Positions 1 through 8,048 of a stretch of DNA of 64,000 nt are shown here, in pieces; the stretch's first letter is position 1, and every line of letters begins with the position of its first letter. The position numbers and the translations under genes were made by a program. A model generated the notes under the pieces. It worked only from the letters and a program-made list of their open reading frames with translations. It did no database searches and was not told the DNA's origin. This stretch comes from Candidatus Flexicrinis proximus (GTDB lineage: Bacteria; Chloroflexota; Anaerolineae; Aggregatilineales; Phototrophicaceae): assembly GCA_016712885.1 (NCBI GenBank), contig JADJQF010000003.1, positions 434,001 through 498,000 of the forward strand. Reading direction: 5' to 3'.

Positions 1-41
1 TGAACGATCACACGCAGGTAGCGCGACAACGTGAAGGTCAT
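1..41 (-). CDS. Succinyl-CoA synthetase alpha-like protein (sucD-like), N-terminal fragment
   Basis: Only the first 13 codons lie inside the window, reading MTFTLSRYLRVIV. The ATG overlaps the stop of the upstream beta-like gene in an ATGA arrangement, the usual translational coupling of a succinyl-CoA synthetase beta/alpha pair. SucD proteins begin with a short stretch leading into a beta-strand of the CoA-binding Rossmann fold, and the visible residues fit this. The identity is inferred mainly from the partner gene. The rest of the gene lies beyond position 1. Confidence 0.5.
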   Translation of the reverse strand, partial: MTFTLSRYLRVIV

Positions 42-997
42 AGCTCACCTCTGGCCGCGTCAACCGCCAACCGGACGGCTTGGTTGAGGGATGAAGCAAA
101 GCGCAGTGTTGGAAACCCCGCTTGCGCGAGATAGGCGCGACCGGTCTGCGAATGGATACCTTCCAGGCGCAGAATCAGCGGCACGGAGAGTCCAATCTCT
201 GTGCATGCCGAAATAATGCCCTGCGCAACTTCGTCGGCACGCGTCACACCGCCAAAGACATTGAACACCAGTGCCTTGAGGCGGAAATAGGTGAGGAGCA
301 AGCGAATACCAGTTTCGACGGTGTCGGACCTGGCGCCGCCGCCAATGTCCATGAAGTTTGCGGGACGAAGACCGTGATCTCGCCCGACGGTCGAGATCAC
401 ATCCATCGTGGCCAGGGCAAGTCCCGCGCCATTGGCGATGACGCCGATCTGGCCATCTAACCTGGCGTAGCTGATTCCTGCCATACGAGCGAGGCGTTCA
501 TCGTCAGCTTCTGCGGGAGGCCCGATGGCAAACTCGGGATGGCGGAAGTTTGCGCTGTCGTCGACGTAGATACGCGCGTCCAGCGTTATTAGGCGGCCAT
601 TGGATTCCATGGCGAGTGGGTCAAGTGTAATTGAGAGCGAGTCAGACGCAATCAAGACGCGATATAAGTGCTGGGACGCGTCTACCAGCGGCTGCCAGGA
701 CTTGCGCGGGAGCTCGAGCGAATTCGCCAGCGAGACCACCTGATAGTTGTGCAGACCGTGGAGCGGATCAATAACGATTGTCCCCTCGTGCGAACCTGCT
801 TCATTGACAGCGAGACTCAGTACCGGGGCCGCCAACTCACGGTCGATCGTCAGGGTCAGCCTCAACATCTTCGTCATCGGAAGTGCTGGTTCAACCATAA
901 CGGCGTGTTCGGGCTCGAAGTCGATTGTTACACCAAATACCGTTGGGATACGGTAGCGGGTAAGCAAGGAGAGCGCGGACGGACCGTTGAGATACAA
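38..997 (-). CDS. Degenerate succinyl-CoA synthetase beta-subunit-like protein
   Basis: The C-terminal half is clearly SucC-like: a GQIGVIANGAGLALATMD segment, an FMDIGGGA loop, an FNVFGGVTRADEVA segment and a final RLEG motif belong to the CoA-ligase flavodoxin-like domain, which joins succinate, CoA and nucleotide in the TCA cycle. The protein is 319 aa against about 390 in SucC. The N-terminus passes from an opening resembling the normal SucC start (LLTRYRIP) almost directly to the later ATP-grasp strand, so the Gly-rich ATP-binding section is absent. The start is TTG at 997, supported by GAGG five bases upstream. It overlaps a sucD-like gene. A canonical synthetase activity is doubtful; an acyl-CoA-binding or degenerate paralogue is equally possible. 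Confidence 0.75.
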   Translation of the reverse strand: MYLNGPSALSLLTRYRIPTVFGVTIDFEPEHAVMVEPALPMTKMLRLTLTIDRELAAPVLSLAVNEAGSHEGTIVIDPLHGLHNYQVVSLANSLELPRKSWQPLVDASQHLYRVLIASDSLSITLDPLAMESNGRLITLDARIYVDDSANFRHPEFAIGPPAEADDERLARMAGISYARLDGQIGVIANGAGLALATMDVISTVGRDHGLRPANFMDIGGGARSDTVETGIRLLLTYFRLKALVFNVFGGVTRADEVAQGIISACTEIGLSVPLILRLEGIHSQTGRAYLAQAGFPTLRFASSLNQAVRLAVDAARGEL

Positions 998-1129
998 TGT
1001 GACCTCACACAGGAGTGATAGAAGATGGATTATACTGGATTACGGTGTTCAAACCGATAGGGATTGGCTGAACACACGGGAATAGATTACACTTGGCACA
1101 TTAGTACTCACGCAAACGCGGAGGAGAGC

Positions 1130-2557
1130 ATGATGCGGAAATTGGCAATATGTGCAGCACTGCTGATCTTGGTCATGCTGACCGGTCTTTCGATCGCACA
1201 ATCAGCGGAACTGCTGCGAAATCCTGGTTTTGAGCAGCCGTATCTCGACGGCCCAGAAGGCCCAGTAGCAGAAGGCTGGTCAGCCTGGTATGTCGGTACA
1301 GAGAGCGAGCGCCCAGAATTTCTTGCCGCGCCGGCTGACCGGACTGTCGGCGGCGACGCGCAAATGTATACCTCATTCCTCGCCGTCCATAAGGCCGGAC
1401 TGTACCAGAGCGTTTCGGGACTGACCCCTGGCGCGACTGTCACATTTTCAGCGAACGTCTGGGTGTGGTCAACACGCGATGACCTTGACCCGGCGGTTAG
1501 CGTCGACCCAGGCAAAGTCACCATTGAAGTCGGTATCGATACGACTGGCAGCGTTAATCCGGAAGGCACGTCGATCATCTGGTCCGCGCCTGTAGAAGCT
1601 TACGACGCGTTCAATAAAGTTGAAGTCTCGGCTGCGCCAACCGGAGAAGTTGCCACGGTGTTCGTCAAGACTACCGTCGGTGAAGCCCGGCTGGTGACGG
1701 ATGTCTACGTCGATAATGCGTCGCTGTTGGCGGCTGAGGTTGCCGCCATTACGCCAGAGACCCCGGTTGAAGCGACAGCGCTGCCGGATCAGCCAACCAC
1801 CGAACCCGGCGTACCGACTGATGAAGCCGCTGCACCGACTCAAGAGGTGGCTACTGCTCCGACTGAAGTGGCGTTCCTTAGTACCATCGAACACATTGTC
1901 CAGCCAGGCGATTCGTACGACCTGATTGCCCGCATTTACGGCAGTTCAGTCGACGCGATCAAGCAGGCGAACGGCGTGGCTTTCGAAGACAACCTCATTT
2001 ATCCGGGCGACAAACTGATCGTACCGGTGCCTGTACCCGCTGTTCCGACTGTAGAAGGACAGACCGCTCCAACTGAAGCGGCGCCAGTACCGACTGAAGA
2101 AATGCCGGCAGCAACAGCCGAACCGACAGCCGAGCCAACTGCGGTACCGACGGCAGAACCCACAAGCGCGCCTGAAGTGGACGTTACACCGCTTGCGACG
2201 GCAGAAGTCGTGCTCGAAGCGACTTACACCGTCCAGCGCGGCGATTCACTGATGGCGATCGCGCAGCGCTTCGGCACGAACGTCTTCGAACTTGGCCGCC
2301 TCAACAACATCCTGAACTACAATCTGATCAGGGTGGGACAGGTTCTGAAGCTGCCAGGCGACGCGCCGGAGACCGATCAAGCAACACCCGCGCCAACCGA
2401 TACGCCGGAGCCGGTGCGGCATTTCGTGCAGTTTGGCGACTCGCTTTACCGCATTGCAGCACGCTACGGTGTGACCGCACAGGCGATCATTGACGCAAAT
2501 AACCTTGAGAATCCCAACCGGATCTACTACGGCCAGATCCTCATCATCCCGAAATGA
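1130..2557 (+). CDS. Secreted protein with three LysM domains and Thr/Pro/Glu-rich linkers
   Basis: The start is set at the ATG at 1130 because GGAGGAGAG lies just upstream; a longer frame reaches back to 1064 without such a site. Residues 1-25 form a signal peptide (MMRKLAICAALLILVMLTG). A beta-rich N-terminal domain of about 200 residues follows; it begins LLRNPGFEQP, typical of carbohydrate-binding-like jelly rolls. Three LysM domains lie near residues 254-298, 365-410 and 430-474, each with a Q-x-GDS-type opening, and are separated by PTxE/PTA linkers. LysM domains bind glycan chains such as peptidoglycan. No catalytic domain is visible. It is followed without a gap by a DUF192 gene and a LysM/M23 peptidase, so a cell-envelope role is likely. 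Confidence 0.85.
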   Translation: MMRKLAICAALLILVMLTGLSIAQSAELLRNPGFEQPYLDGPEGPVAEGWSAWYVGTESERPEFLAAPADRTVGGDAQMYTSFLAVHKAGLYQSVSGLTPGATVTFSANVWVWSTRDDLDPAVSVDPGKVTIEVGIDTTGSVNPEGTSIIWSAPVEAYDAFNKVEVSAAPTGEVATVFVKTTVGEARLVTDVYVDNASLLAAEVAAITPETPVEATALPDQPTTEPGVPTDEAAAPTQEVATAPTEVAFLSTIEHIVQPGDSYDLIARIYGSSVDAIKQANGVAFEDNLIYPGDKLIVPVPVPAVPTVEGQTAPTEAAPVPTEEMPAATAEPTAEPTAVPTAEPTSAPEVDVTPLATAEVVLEATYTVQRGDSLMAIAQRFGTNVFELGRLNNILNYNLIRVGQVLKLPGDAPETDQATPAPTDTPEPVRHFVQFGDSLYRIAARYGVTAQAIIDANNLENPNRIYYGQILIIPK

Positions 2558-2931
2558 GCGGTTATCGGGTGCTGCGAAACGCGGCGACTGGGCAGGTAAT
2601 CCTGCCAAAAGCGTGGTGGTGTGACAGCTTCATGTGCCACCTGAAGGGACTGATGTTTCGTGCATCACTTCCTTCCGACGAGGGACTTCTGTTTGTGAAT
2701 GGACGCGAGAGTATCACCTCGTCGTCCATTCACATGCTGTTCATGCGGTTCAACATCGGCGTAGTCTGGCTCGACAAATCCGGGCGTGTGGTAGACGCCA
2801 GGTTAGCGAAGGTTTGGCGGCCTGCCTACGCGCCCCGAAGCGCGGCACAATATTATCTGGAAGCTAATGAGGATATCCTCGATCGCGTGCAGATCGGGGA
2901 TATCCTCTCGTTTGCCGAGCAAGCGACGTAG
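2554..2931 (+). CDS. DUF192 family protein
   Basis: The 125-aa product matches the DUF192 fold pattern: an early WWCDSFMCHLKGLMFR segment, then LLFVNGRESITSSSIHMLFM and a following VVWLDKSGRVVDA strand. DUF192 proteins are small beta-barrels of unknown biochemical role. Many carry a signal peptide; this one has none, so it is probably cytoplasmic or non-classically placed. Its ATG overlaps the stop of the LysM gene by 4 bp (ATGA), so translation is coupled. The downstream M23 gene follows after about 60 bases, so the three probably form one operon. Confidence 0.8.
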   Translation: MSGYRVLRNAATGQVILPKAWWCDSFMCHLKGLMFRASLPSDEGLLFVNGRESITSSSIHMLFMRFNIGVVWLDKSGRVVDARLAKVWRPAYAPRSAAQYYLEANEDILDRVQIGDILSFAEQAT

Positions 2932-2992
2932 CCGCGGCGATAGTTCCGGGCCAGCGGCCGTTACAACCTTCGTTCATCACAGGACAGTGGCA

Positions 2993-4426
2993 ATGGGTTT
3001 GGGAATTCTGGCGCGGCGGGTGATCCTTTTCCTCGTCTGCGTGTATTCGTTTGCTGTGTTTCCGGCTACAGCGCAAGATGACACCGAACCCAGCGGCACC
3101 ATTCATGTGGTACAGCGCGGCGAAACCCTGTTCCGTATCGCGCAGCTCTATGGTCTGACAACCGAGTCGCTGGCGACGGCCAATGGGATCTTGAATCCAT
3201 CGAATATCCTGGTCGGGCAGCGCCTGATCATCCCCTTGGGTGAGAACGCGCCAACCACGCCTGAAACGTACGTCGTCCAGTACGCGGATACGCTGCAAAG
3301 TATTGCAAACGTGTTCGGCACGGACGTCAATACGCTGGTCGCCTTGAATGCGCTCACAAATCCAAATTCGATCTATGTCGGTCAGTCCCTGACCATTCGC
3401 GGGGAACTGCCATCTCCCGAAGAGTCAGGTCCTGGCCCGGTGGCGTCGGATATCGTCCACCGCATACAGCGCGGCGAAACACTATTCAGAATTGCACAGC
3501 GCTATGGCGTCAGTATGGCCGACATTCAAGCGCTGAACGGGATCGCTGACCCTTCGCACATCATAACTGGGACGGATCTGATTATCCCAGCGGGTGGGGA
3601 CGGGGCAGATACAGTATCGACACTGCCCCAGGCAATTACGAGTCTCGACCTTACACCGCAGGTGCTGGTTGTTGGCAAGACGGGGCGTGTGCGAATCACT
3701 ACTGCAAGCGCCGCAACAGTGGCCGTACTCTTTCTGAACCGTGGCGTAGCAGTTTCGACGCAAGACAATCTCTCGCACCTGGCGTTTGCGGCAGTTCCGC
3801 TCGGTACAGCGCCTGGTATCTACAGCATGTCGGTCACGGTTACCGAATTCAGCGGCGCTGTAACCCCTCTGACCTTCAACGTTCAAGTGAACTCCGGTTT
3901 CTACGGTACGCAATACGTGACCCTTCCTGCAAATAAGCTCGAACTGCTGACGCCCGGTGTTGAAGACAACGAGCGTTCCATCCTCGAACGTGTTACGGCC
4001 CCGGTGACGAGCGAACGCTATTTCGACGGGCCAATGGGACTGCCAGCGGCCGCGTCGATGTTTAGCGCCTTCGGCGCGCAGCGGTCGTATAACGGCGGCG
4101 GATTTGAACGCTTTCATACCGGCTCGGACTTTGCTGGCGCGCCAGGCACACCTGTGCTTGCCGCATCCACCGGCAGGGTGGTGCTCGCGGACACGCTGAA
4201 CATCCGCGGCGTTGCGGTTGTCATCGATCATGGGTGGGGCGTCTATACGATTTACGCCCACATGAACGACCGCTACGTCAGTATTGGCGATTTTGTTCAG
4301 TCCGGGCAAGCGATCGGGACAATAGGCTCGACGGGTCGGGCAACAGGCGCACACCTCCATTGGGAAGTGTGGGTGAACGGAACGCCGGTTGACCCGATGC
4401 AATGGACGCTTGAGGCATTCCCCTGA
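2993..4426 (+). CDS. LysM domain M23 family metallopeptidase (murein endopeptidase-like)
   Basis: The start at 2993 is preferred over the longer frame from 2867, which would overlap the DUF192 gene, because it gives a clean signal peptide (ARRVILFLVCVYSFAVFPATAQ) and has AGGA eight bases upstream. Three LysM domains occupy about residues 37-81, 92-137 and 155-199. A beta-sandwich stretch (about 205-320) follows, then an M23 (LytM) domain at about 365-470. The zinc ligands are visible: HTGSDFAG supplies the first His and Asp near residue 375, and HLHWEV supplies His 454 and His 456. Active M23 enzymes cut peptide cross-links in peptidoglycan, and the LysM units would anchor it to the wall. All expected catalytic residues are present. 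Confidence 0.92.
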   Translation: MGLGILARRVILFLVCVYSFAVFPATAQDDTEPSGTIHVVQRGETLFRIAQLYGLTTESLATANGILNPSNILVGQRLIIPLGENAPTTPETYVVQYADTLQSIANVFGTDVNTLVALNALTNPNSIYVGQSLTIRGELPSPEESGPGPVASDIVHRIQRGETLFRIAQRYGVSMADIQALNGIADPSHIITGTDLIIPAGGDGADTVSTLPQAITSLDLTPQVLVVGKTGRVRITTASAATVAVLFLNRGVAVSTQDNLSHLAFAAVPLGTAPGIYSMSVTVTEFSGAVTPLTFNVQVNSGFYGTQYVTLPANKLELLTPGVEDNERSILERVTAPVTSERYFDGPMGLPAAASMFSAFGAQRSYNGGGFERFHTGSDFAGAPGTPVLAASTGRVVLADTLNIRGVAVVIDHGWGVYTIYAHMNDRYVSIGDFVQSGQAIGTIGSTGRATGAHLHWEVWVNGTPVDPMQWTLEAFP

Positions 4427-4735
4427 TCAGACAGATCAAATCGAAAGAGATCGTTGTAGCGGAAGGCTTGCGCGTCGCCGATAGTGCTGACGTTGTTTGC
4501 GCCGCTCGTTGACACACCGTAGCGAGTTGGTTTTGTGTGTTCAGCGCGGCAATATGTTTTTGCGACACACATCTCAAGTAGATGATACAACGACTTTCGT
4601 GGGAATCAGAAACAAATGTTCGAACATTTGTTCGAACAAAAATTGAGGGGGGATGTGGTTGAATGTGACCCTTCCTGCCCATCTGAGATAGTAAACAGAT
4701 GTAAGTTAAAGCACAAATGTCGATGAAAAGCGATG
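4427..4735. other. Intergenic region without a convincing gene
   Basis: About 310 bases separate the M23 gene from the two-way terminator. Reading frames on both strands are short and unlike proteins. The notable content is the tandem palindrome at 4617-4638, described separately. A stretch near 4700-4730 is AT-rich, but no clean promoter pair was found. A short non-coding RNA cannot be excluded. Confidence 0.5.
4617..4638. promoter_or_regulatory. Tandem palindrome resembling a Gram-positive LexA (SOS) box
   Basis: Two identical copies of the perfect 10-bp palindrome TGTTCGAACA lie at 4617-4626 and 4629-4638 with a 2-bp spacer. The overlap region also reads CGAACATTTGTTCG (4621-4634), which fits the CGAAC-N4-GTTCG architecture of Bacillus-type LexA boxes. 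Which factor binds here and which transcript it controls is unknown, because no gene start lies close by on either strand. Confidence 0.5.
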
Positions 4736-4772
4736 AAAAAAGAGCCGGGCGTCAATCGCGCGGCTCTTTTTT
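4736..4772. terminator. Bidirectional Rho-independent terminator
   Basis: AAAAAAGAGCCG at 4736-4747 pairs with CGGCTCTTTTTT at 4761-4772, giving a 12-bp stem whose ends provide a U-tract in both directions. It lies 29 bases past the stop of the minus-strand membrane protein gene and ends transcription arriving from either side. Confidence 0.9.
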
Positions 4773-4801
4773 GCCTCAAGCTTTTGCTTCAAGAGCGGGA
4801 T

Positions 4802-5989
4802 TTACTTGAAGGCGTCGTCAAGCGCCTCGAAGTCGGTAAAGAGGAAGTGGTCGTGGTAGTAGTGGATCCAGAGAAACGACAAGATCGCGGTGTAATACGC
4901 CACGTCGAACCGCCAGTTACCCAGCGCCTGCTCATAGCTCATGCCTTCAGGCATAAGGAGGAGGCTGGTTTGCGGTGTGATGATGTGTGCGAGGGCGAAA
5001 ACGAGAGCGAATACCAGGCCGGAGCCTACCAGCATGATCGTGCTGAGCATATAGAGCCCGCGGGAGTCCTTGCCGAAGCTGAAGCGGCTGACCAACGGCG
5101 CACTGGCTTTCAGATCGCCGTAGGCGGCGCGCAGCTTGATGATGTAGAACGTAATCGCAAGATACTGGAACGAGTGCCACGTGTTCAGACCCTGAAAGGC
5201 GGTATCCAGATTAGGGAGCGCCGGCATTACAAAGGCGATGATCACAGTGAAAGCGACAAAGGTCGTTTTCGGCACGTTGAGGATGCCGTTCTGGTACTCG
5301 CGAACCGACTTAACGGCCCAGGCTCCTACAGCCGCCAGGAAGACCGCCGTCATGGTGTAGAAGAACCATGAGGCCTGGAAGAACTCTGGGATGACTCGGG
5401 TGAGGTCATTAACACCAATGTCGAACGAGCCCTGGCTGATCTTGTAGGCGGCCATCGGGAAGAGGCAGGTCAGGATCACGGCGTAGTCAATTCCGCGGGC
5501 AATAGGTGTGACCGCACTACCGCGCCGGACCTGTGTCGTTTCCTTGTGGTTATACAGCTCCACAATGTAGGTCACCTGATGGAGTACATGGAGCGCCGCC
5601 CAGAAGAAGAACACCGTGAGCAGCAGTGTGAGATTCAGGAAGGCAAGTGAGACCACTACGATCGGAATGATGATCGATGACCGTATCAGCATCGGGTAGC
5701 GCTTCTTGAAGTTGTCGTCCAGTCCGGTACGCAGGAAGGTGGACATCATGTGCGGGCCACCAATGGCCACGGCAACAAAGGCGTTGACCAGGTTACGCGC
5801 CCAATCGTCCCAACCCGAGTCGGCAGGGTTTGCGGCCCGCAGAAGCAGGTAGACCAGATAGGGGAGCGGCACGACGATGACGCTGAACGTGATGTACATC
5901 AGGTCCCAGCGGCGGGTACGGAGCCACAGGGTGGACGTGTCCCCGCGCTCGACGGCTGGGGAATTAATGGGGGGTGCTGCGACGGCCAT
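4802..5989 (-). CDS. Polytopic membrane protein with conserved-looking histidine clusters
   Basis: The 395-aa product has about eight hydrophobic helices and an AGGAG site six bases before its ATG. Histidines sit in or beside predicted helices in clustered motifs: GGPHMMS, HVLHQ, WHSFQYLA and, near the C-terminus, HYYHDHF. Such spacing is typical of membrane di-metal or haem proteins (carotenoid-cleaving Brp/Blh proteins and fatty-acid desaturases are examples of that style), but no family motif was matched with confidence. It stands alone between two terminators, so genome context gives no clue. The function is unknown; a membrane oxidoreductase is only a suggestion. Confidence 0.7.
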   Translation of the reverse strand: MAVAAPPINSPAVERGDTSTLWLRTRRWDLMYITFSVIVVPLPYLVYLLLRAANPADSGWDDWARNLVNAFVAVAIGGPHMMSTFLRTGLDDNFKKRYPMLIRSSIIIPIVVVSLAFLNLTLLLTVFFFWAALHVLHQVTYIVELYNHKETTQVRRGSAVTPIARGIDYAVILTCLFPMAAYKISQGSFDIGVNDLTRVIPEFFQASWFFYTMTAVFLAAVGAWAVKSVREYQNGILNVPKTTFVAFTVIIAFVMPALPNLDTAFQGLNTWHSFQYLAITFYIIKLRAAYGDLKASAPLVSRFSFGKDSRGLYMLSTIMLVGSGLVFALVFALAHIITPQTSLLLMPEGMSYEQALGNWRFDVAYYTAILSFLWIHYYHDHFLFTDFEALDDAFK

Positions 5990-6079
5990 AAAAGACTCCT
6001 TTACCTCAATACACCGCTAACGATTTGGCCTTGGCGGGTCATTGTACCGGAACGCACAATCTCTTGCCATGACCAGCCT

Positions 6080-6664
6080 TTATACCGACAGATCGCGTCC
6101 GGGAATTTCATAGTGCTCACGGCAGCGCGCCTCGTATGCCTCCTGTGCGCCAATCATGATGATCGGGTCGTCGTAGCGCGCAGGCTTTCCGTTGACCAGT
6201 CGCTGAGAGCGAGAGGCGACCTCGCCGCAGACCAAACAGATGGCATGGAGCTTCGTGACTTCCTCGGCAATTGACAGCAACGCAGGTATGGGGCCGAACG
6301 GCTCGGCGCGAAAATCCAGATCCAGGCCCGCGCAGATGACGCGTATGCCCTGGTTGGCCAGAGTCTCACATACGGCGATGACCGCATCGTCCAGAAACTG
6401 GACTTCGTCAATGGCGACGACCGTTGTATCCGGCTTCAACTGTTCCAGAATATCGGAGGCTTTGTGGATCGGCTGGGCTGTGGCCGACATTCCCCCATGA
6501 CTAAATACGGAGTCCGCCGCGTATCGGTTGTCGAACTCGTGCTTGAAGATCTGCACCTTCTGTCGCGCATATTCGGCGCGACGAACGCGGCGAATTAATT
6601 CTTCGGTTTTTCCGCTGAACATGCTTCCGCAAATGACTTCAACACGCCCGCTATGATGACGCAT
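6080..6664 (-). CDS. tdk: Thymidine kinase
   Basis: This enzyme phosphorylates thymidine to dTMP in the salvage pathway. The 194-aa product starts at the ATG at 6664, preceded by GGAGGG at good spacing; a longer frame would run back through the rpmE terminator and was rejected. The type II thymidine kinase signatures are present: P-loop GSMFSGKT near residues 13-20, a Walker B region VAIDEVQFLDD, and a zinc-ribbon with CLVCG and a later Cys in the C-terminal lasso region. The length is normal for the family. It lies downstream of rpmE on the same strand, but the terminator between them suggests separate transcription. Confidence 0.95.
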   Translation of the reverse strand: MRHHSGRVEVICGSMFSGKTEELIRRVRRAEYARQKVQIFKHEFDNRYAADSVFSHGGMSATAQPIHKASDILEQLKPDTTVVAIDEVQFLDDAVIAVCETLANQGIRVICAGLDLDFRAEPFGPIPALLSIAEEVTKLHAICLVCGEVASRSQRLVNGKPARYDDPIIMIGAQEAYEARCREHYEIPGRDLSV

Positions 6665-6803
6665 CGATTTACCCTCCAACGGTGGATATAACGGTGTTGA
6701 TCCCCCGCTGACCTCCTGATTACCCCCTACAGATGCACCGGGCATAAGGTGATACGAAACGCTCTGTGGTGGGAAAGGAACGAGCCAGCCTGAGGAAAAG
6801 AAA

Positions 6804-6836
6804 AGAGGCAGGTGCCTGAAGTCCGCACCTGCCTCT
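6804..6836 (-). terminator. Rho-independent terminator downstream of rpmE
   Basis: A 12-bp perfect stem (6804-6815 with 6825-6836; arm AGAGGCAGGTGC) with a 9-base loop is followed on the minus strand by a T-rich tract (TTTTCTTTT). It begins about 22 bases after the rpmE stop. Confidence 0.9.
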
Positions 6837-6857
6837 CTGTAAAGCAATTTGAACACC

Positions 6858-7331
6858 TTACTCGGCGGCTTCGGTACCCGGAAGCTCGAAACCGCGCGCG
6901 CGCATCGCCTTCTTGATGTTGATCAGCGACTGGCGTCCGATGCCCTGGATGGCGAGAATGCCCTCATCACCGTCACTGCTCAGCTTGCCGAGCAGGTCAC
7001 TAGCGGTAATGATGCCTGCTTCGGTGAGCAGGTTGAGTGTACGCTTGTCCAAACCGAGGTCCGCCATATCCGGATTCTGCGGGGCAGACTTGGCTGCGTC
7101 GCGGGCTTCCTTTTCGGCGACACGGTTGGTGCGGACCTGCAGCTTCTTGAGGAAGCGGTCGATCTGACCTTCAGTGTCAACGATGCGCTGTTCGCCGGTA
7201 TAGAACGGATGGCAGGCGGAGCAAATGTCAGTACGAATTTCAGGAATTGTCGCGCCGGTCGTCCACGTGTTGCCACAGGCACAGACGACGTTGGCACTTG
7301 AATACCATTTTGGATGGATGTCGGCCTTCAT
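6858..7331 (-). CDS. rpmE: Ribosomal protein L31 fused to an RNA polymerase alpha-CTD-like domain
   Basis: Residues 1-70 are a normal zinc-type L31 of the 50S subunit: MKADIHPKWY start, the pairs CACG and CSACHPFYTG, and an RIVDTEGQIDRF segment. The C+ form with metal-binding Cys residues is evident. The protein is 157 aa, about twice the usual length. After a charged linker, residues about 92-150 form a helix-hairpin-helix unit (LGLDKRTLNLLTEAGI, then GIGRQSLINIKKAMRARG) that follows the pattern of the RNA polymerase alpha C-terminal domain. A strong GGAGAT site precedes the ATG. rpmA and rplU lie upstream on the same strand. The fusion is directly visible; its purpose is unknown. Confidence 0.93.
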   Translation of the reverse strand: MKADIHPKWYSSANVVCACGNTWTTGATIPEIRTDICSACHPFYTGEQRIVDTEGQIDRFLKKLQVRTNRVAEKEARDAAKSAPQNPDMADLGLDKRTLNLLTEAGIITASDLLGKLSSDGDEGILAIQGIGRQSLINIKKAMRARGFELPGTEAAE

Positions 7332-7410
7332 GTTATCTCCTTACGACCAACGGATACGGCCTCGTGAAGGCGGAGGTAGCGTACCCAAGAGAGTGAAAGA
7401 ATTGCGGAGG

Positions 7411-7716
7411 TTAGTCCGCGGCCGCCTCGCCCGAAGGCGCGGTGGTCTTATTCGGATTCTCAGCCTTTACGCTGATCTGCTTCTGCTCGCCACGACCGCG
7501 CATGCGCTCGAAGTAAACATACCCTTCGGTCACTGCGAAAATCGTGTAGTCTCTTCCCATATCCACGCCCTCGCCGGGGTGAAATTTGGTGCCGTGCTGA
7601 CGCACGATGATGTTACCGGGGATCACGTACTGGCCGCCGAAGACCTTAATGCCGAGCCGCTGTGCATTCGAGTCACGACCGTTACGAGTAGAGCCGCCGC
7701 CTTTTTTGTGTGCCAT
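7411..7716 (-). CDS. rpmA: 50S ribosomal protein L27
   Basis: The product is 101 aa. The N-terminus MAHKKGGGSTRNGRDSNAQR is the diagnostic L27 tail that reaches toward the peptidyl-transferase centre. A GEGVDMGRDYTIFA core follows. There is no cleavable N-terminal extension of the kind found in some Firmicutes. The last 20 or so residues are an Ala/Pro/Thr-rich extension. GAGGAG precedes the ATG. It lies 20 bases after rplU, the conserved rplU-rpmA order. Confidence 0.97.
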   Translation of the reverse strand: MAHKKGGGSTRNGRDSNAQRLGIKVFGGQYVIPGNIIVRQHGTKFHPGEGVDMGRDYTIFAVTEGYVYFERMRGRGEQKQISVKAENPNKTTAPSGEAAAD

Positions 7717-7736
7717 GATCGAGTCTCCTCAAATCC

Positions 7737-8048
7737 CTAAACGTTGATTGCGTCGATGCGCAGCCGCGTGTAGTACTGGCGGTGGCCGGCCCGGCGACGA
7801 TAATTGGTGCGCTGGCGGTAGTGGAAAACGATGACCTTTTCGCCGCGGAACTGCTTGGTGACGGTGACCTTGACAGATGCACCTTCAACCTTCGGCGTGC
7901 CGATGACGGTACTTTCCCCGTCGCCGACAAGGAGAATATCATCTATGACGAAGCTTTCGTTCTCTGGATTAGGAAGGCGTTCAACGTCGATTTCCTGGCC
8001 GACTTCGGCCCGAAACTGACGCCCGCCCGTGCGGAAAATGGCGTACAT
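7737..8048 (-). CDS. rplU: 50S ribosomal protein L21
   Basis: The start is set at the ATG at 8048 (MYAIFRTGGRQFRAEVGQ), the typical L21 beginning; a longer frame adds 14 unrelated residues. The product is 103 aa, normal for the family. The conserved C-terminal basic patch YRQRTNYRRRAGHRQ binds 23S rRNA. It is the first gene of the rplU-rpmA-rpmE group. The 290 bases upstream hold no gene and no recognised L21-leader structure was identified. Confidence 0.96.
   Translation of the reverse strand: MYAIFRTGGRQFRAEVGQEIDVERLPNPENESFVIDDILLVGDGESTVIGTPKVEGASVKVTVTKQFRGEKVIVFHYRQRTNYRRRAGHRQYYTRLRIDAINV

Noticed and set aside
3482..4402. A long minus-strand frame opposite the M23 peptidase
   Set aside because: The plus strand encodes an intact peptidase with all zinc ligands; the minus frame has no recognisable motif.
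6665..6856. An N-terminal extension of thymidine kinase
   Set aside because: It would run through the rpmE terminator stem and adds residues unlike the family; a good ribosome site precedes the ATG at 6664.
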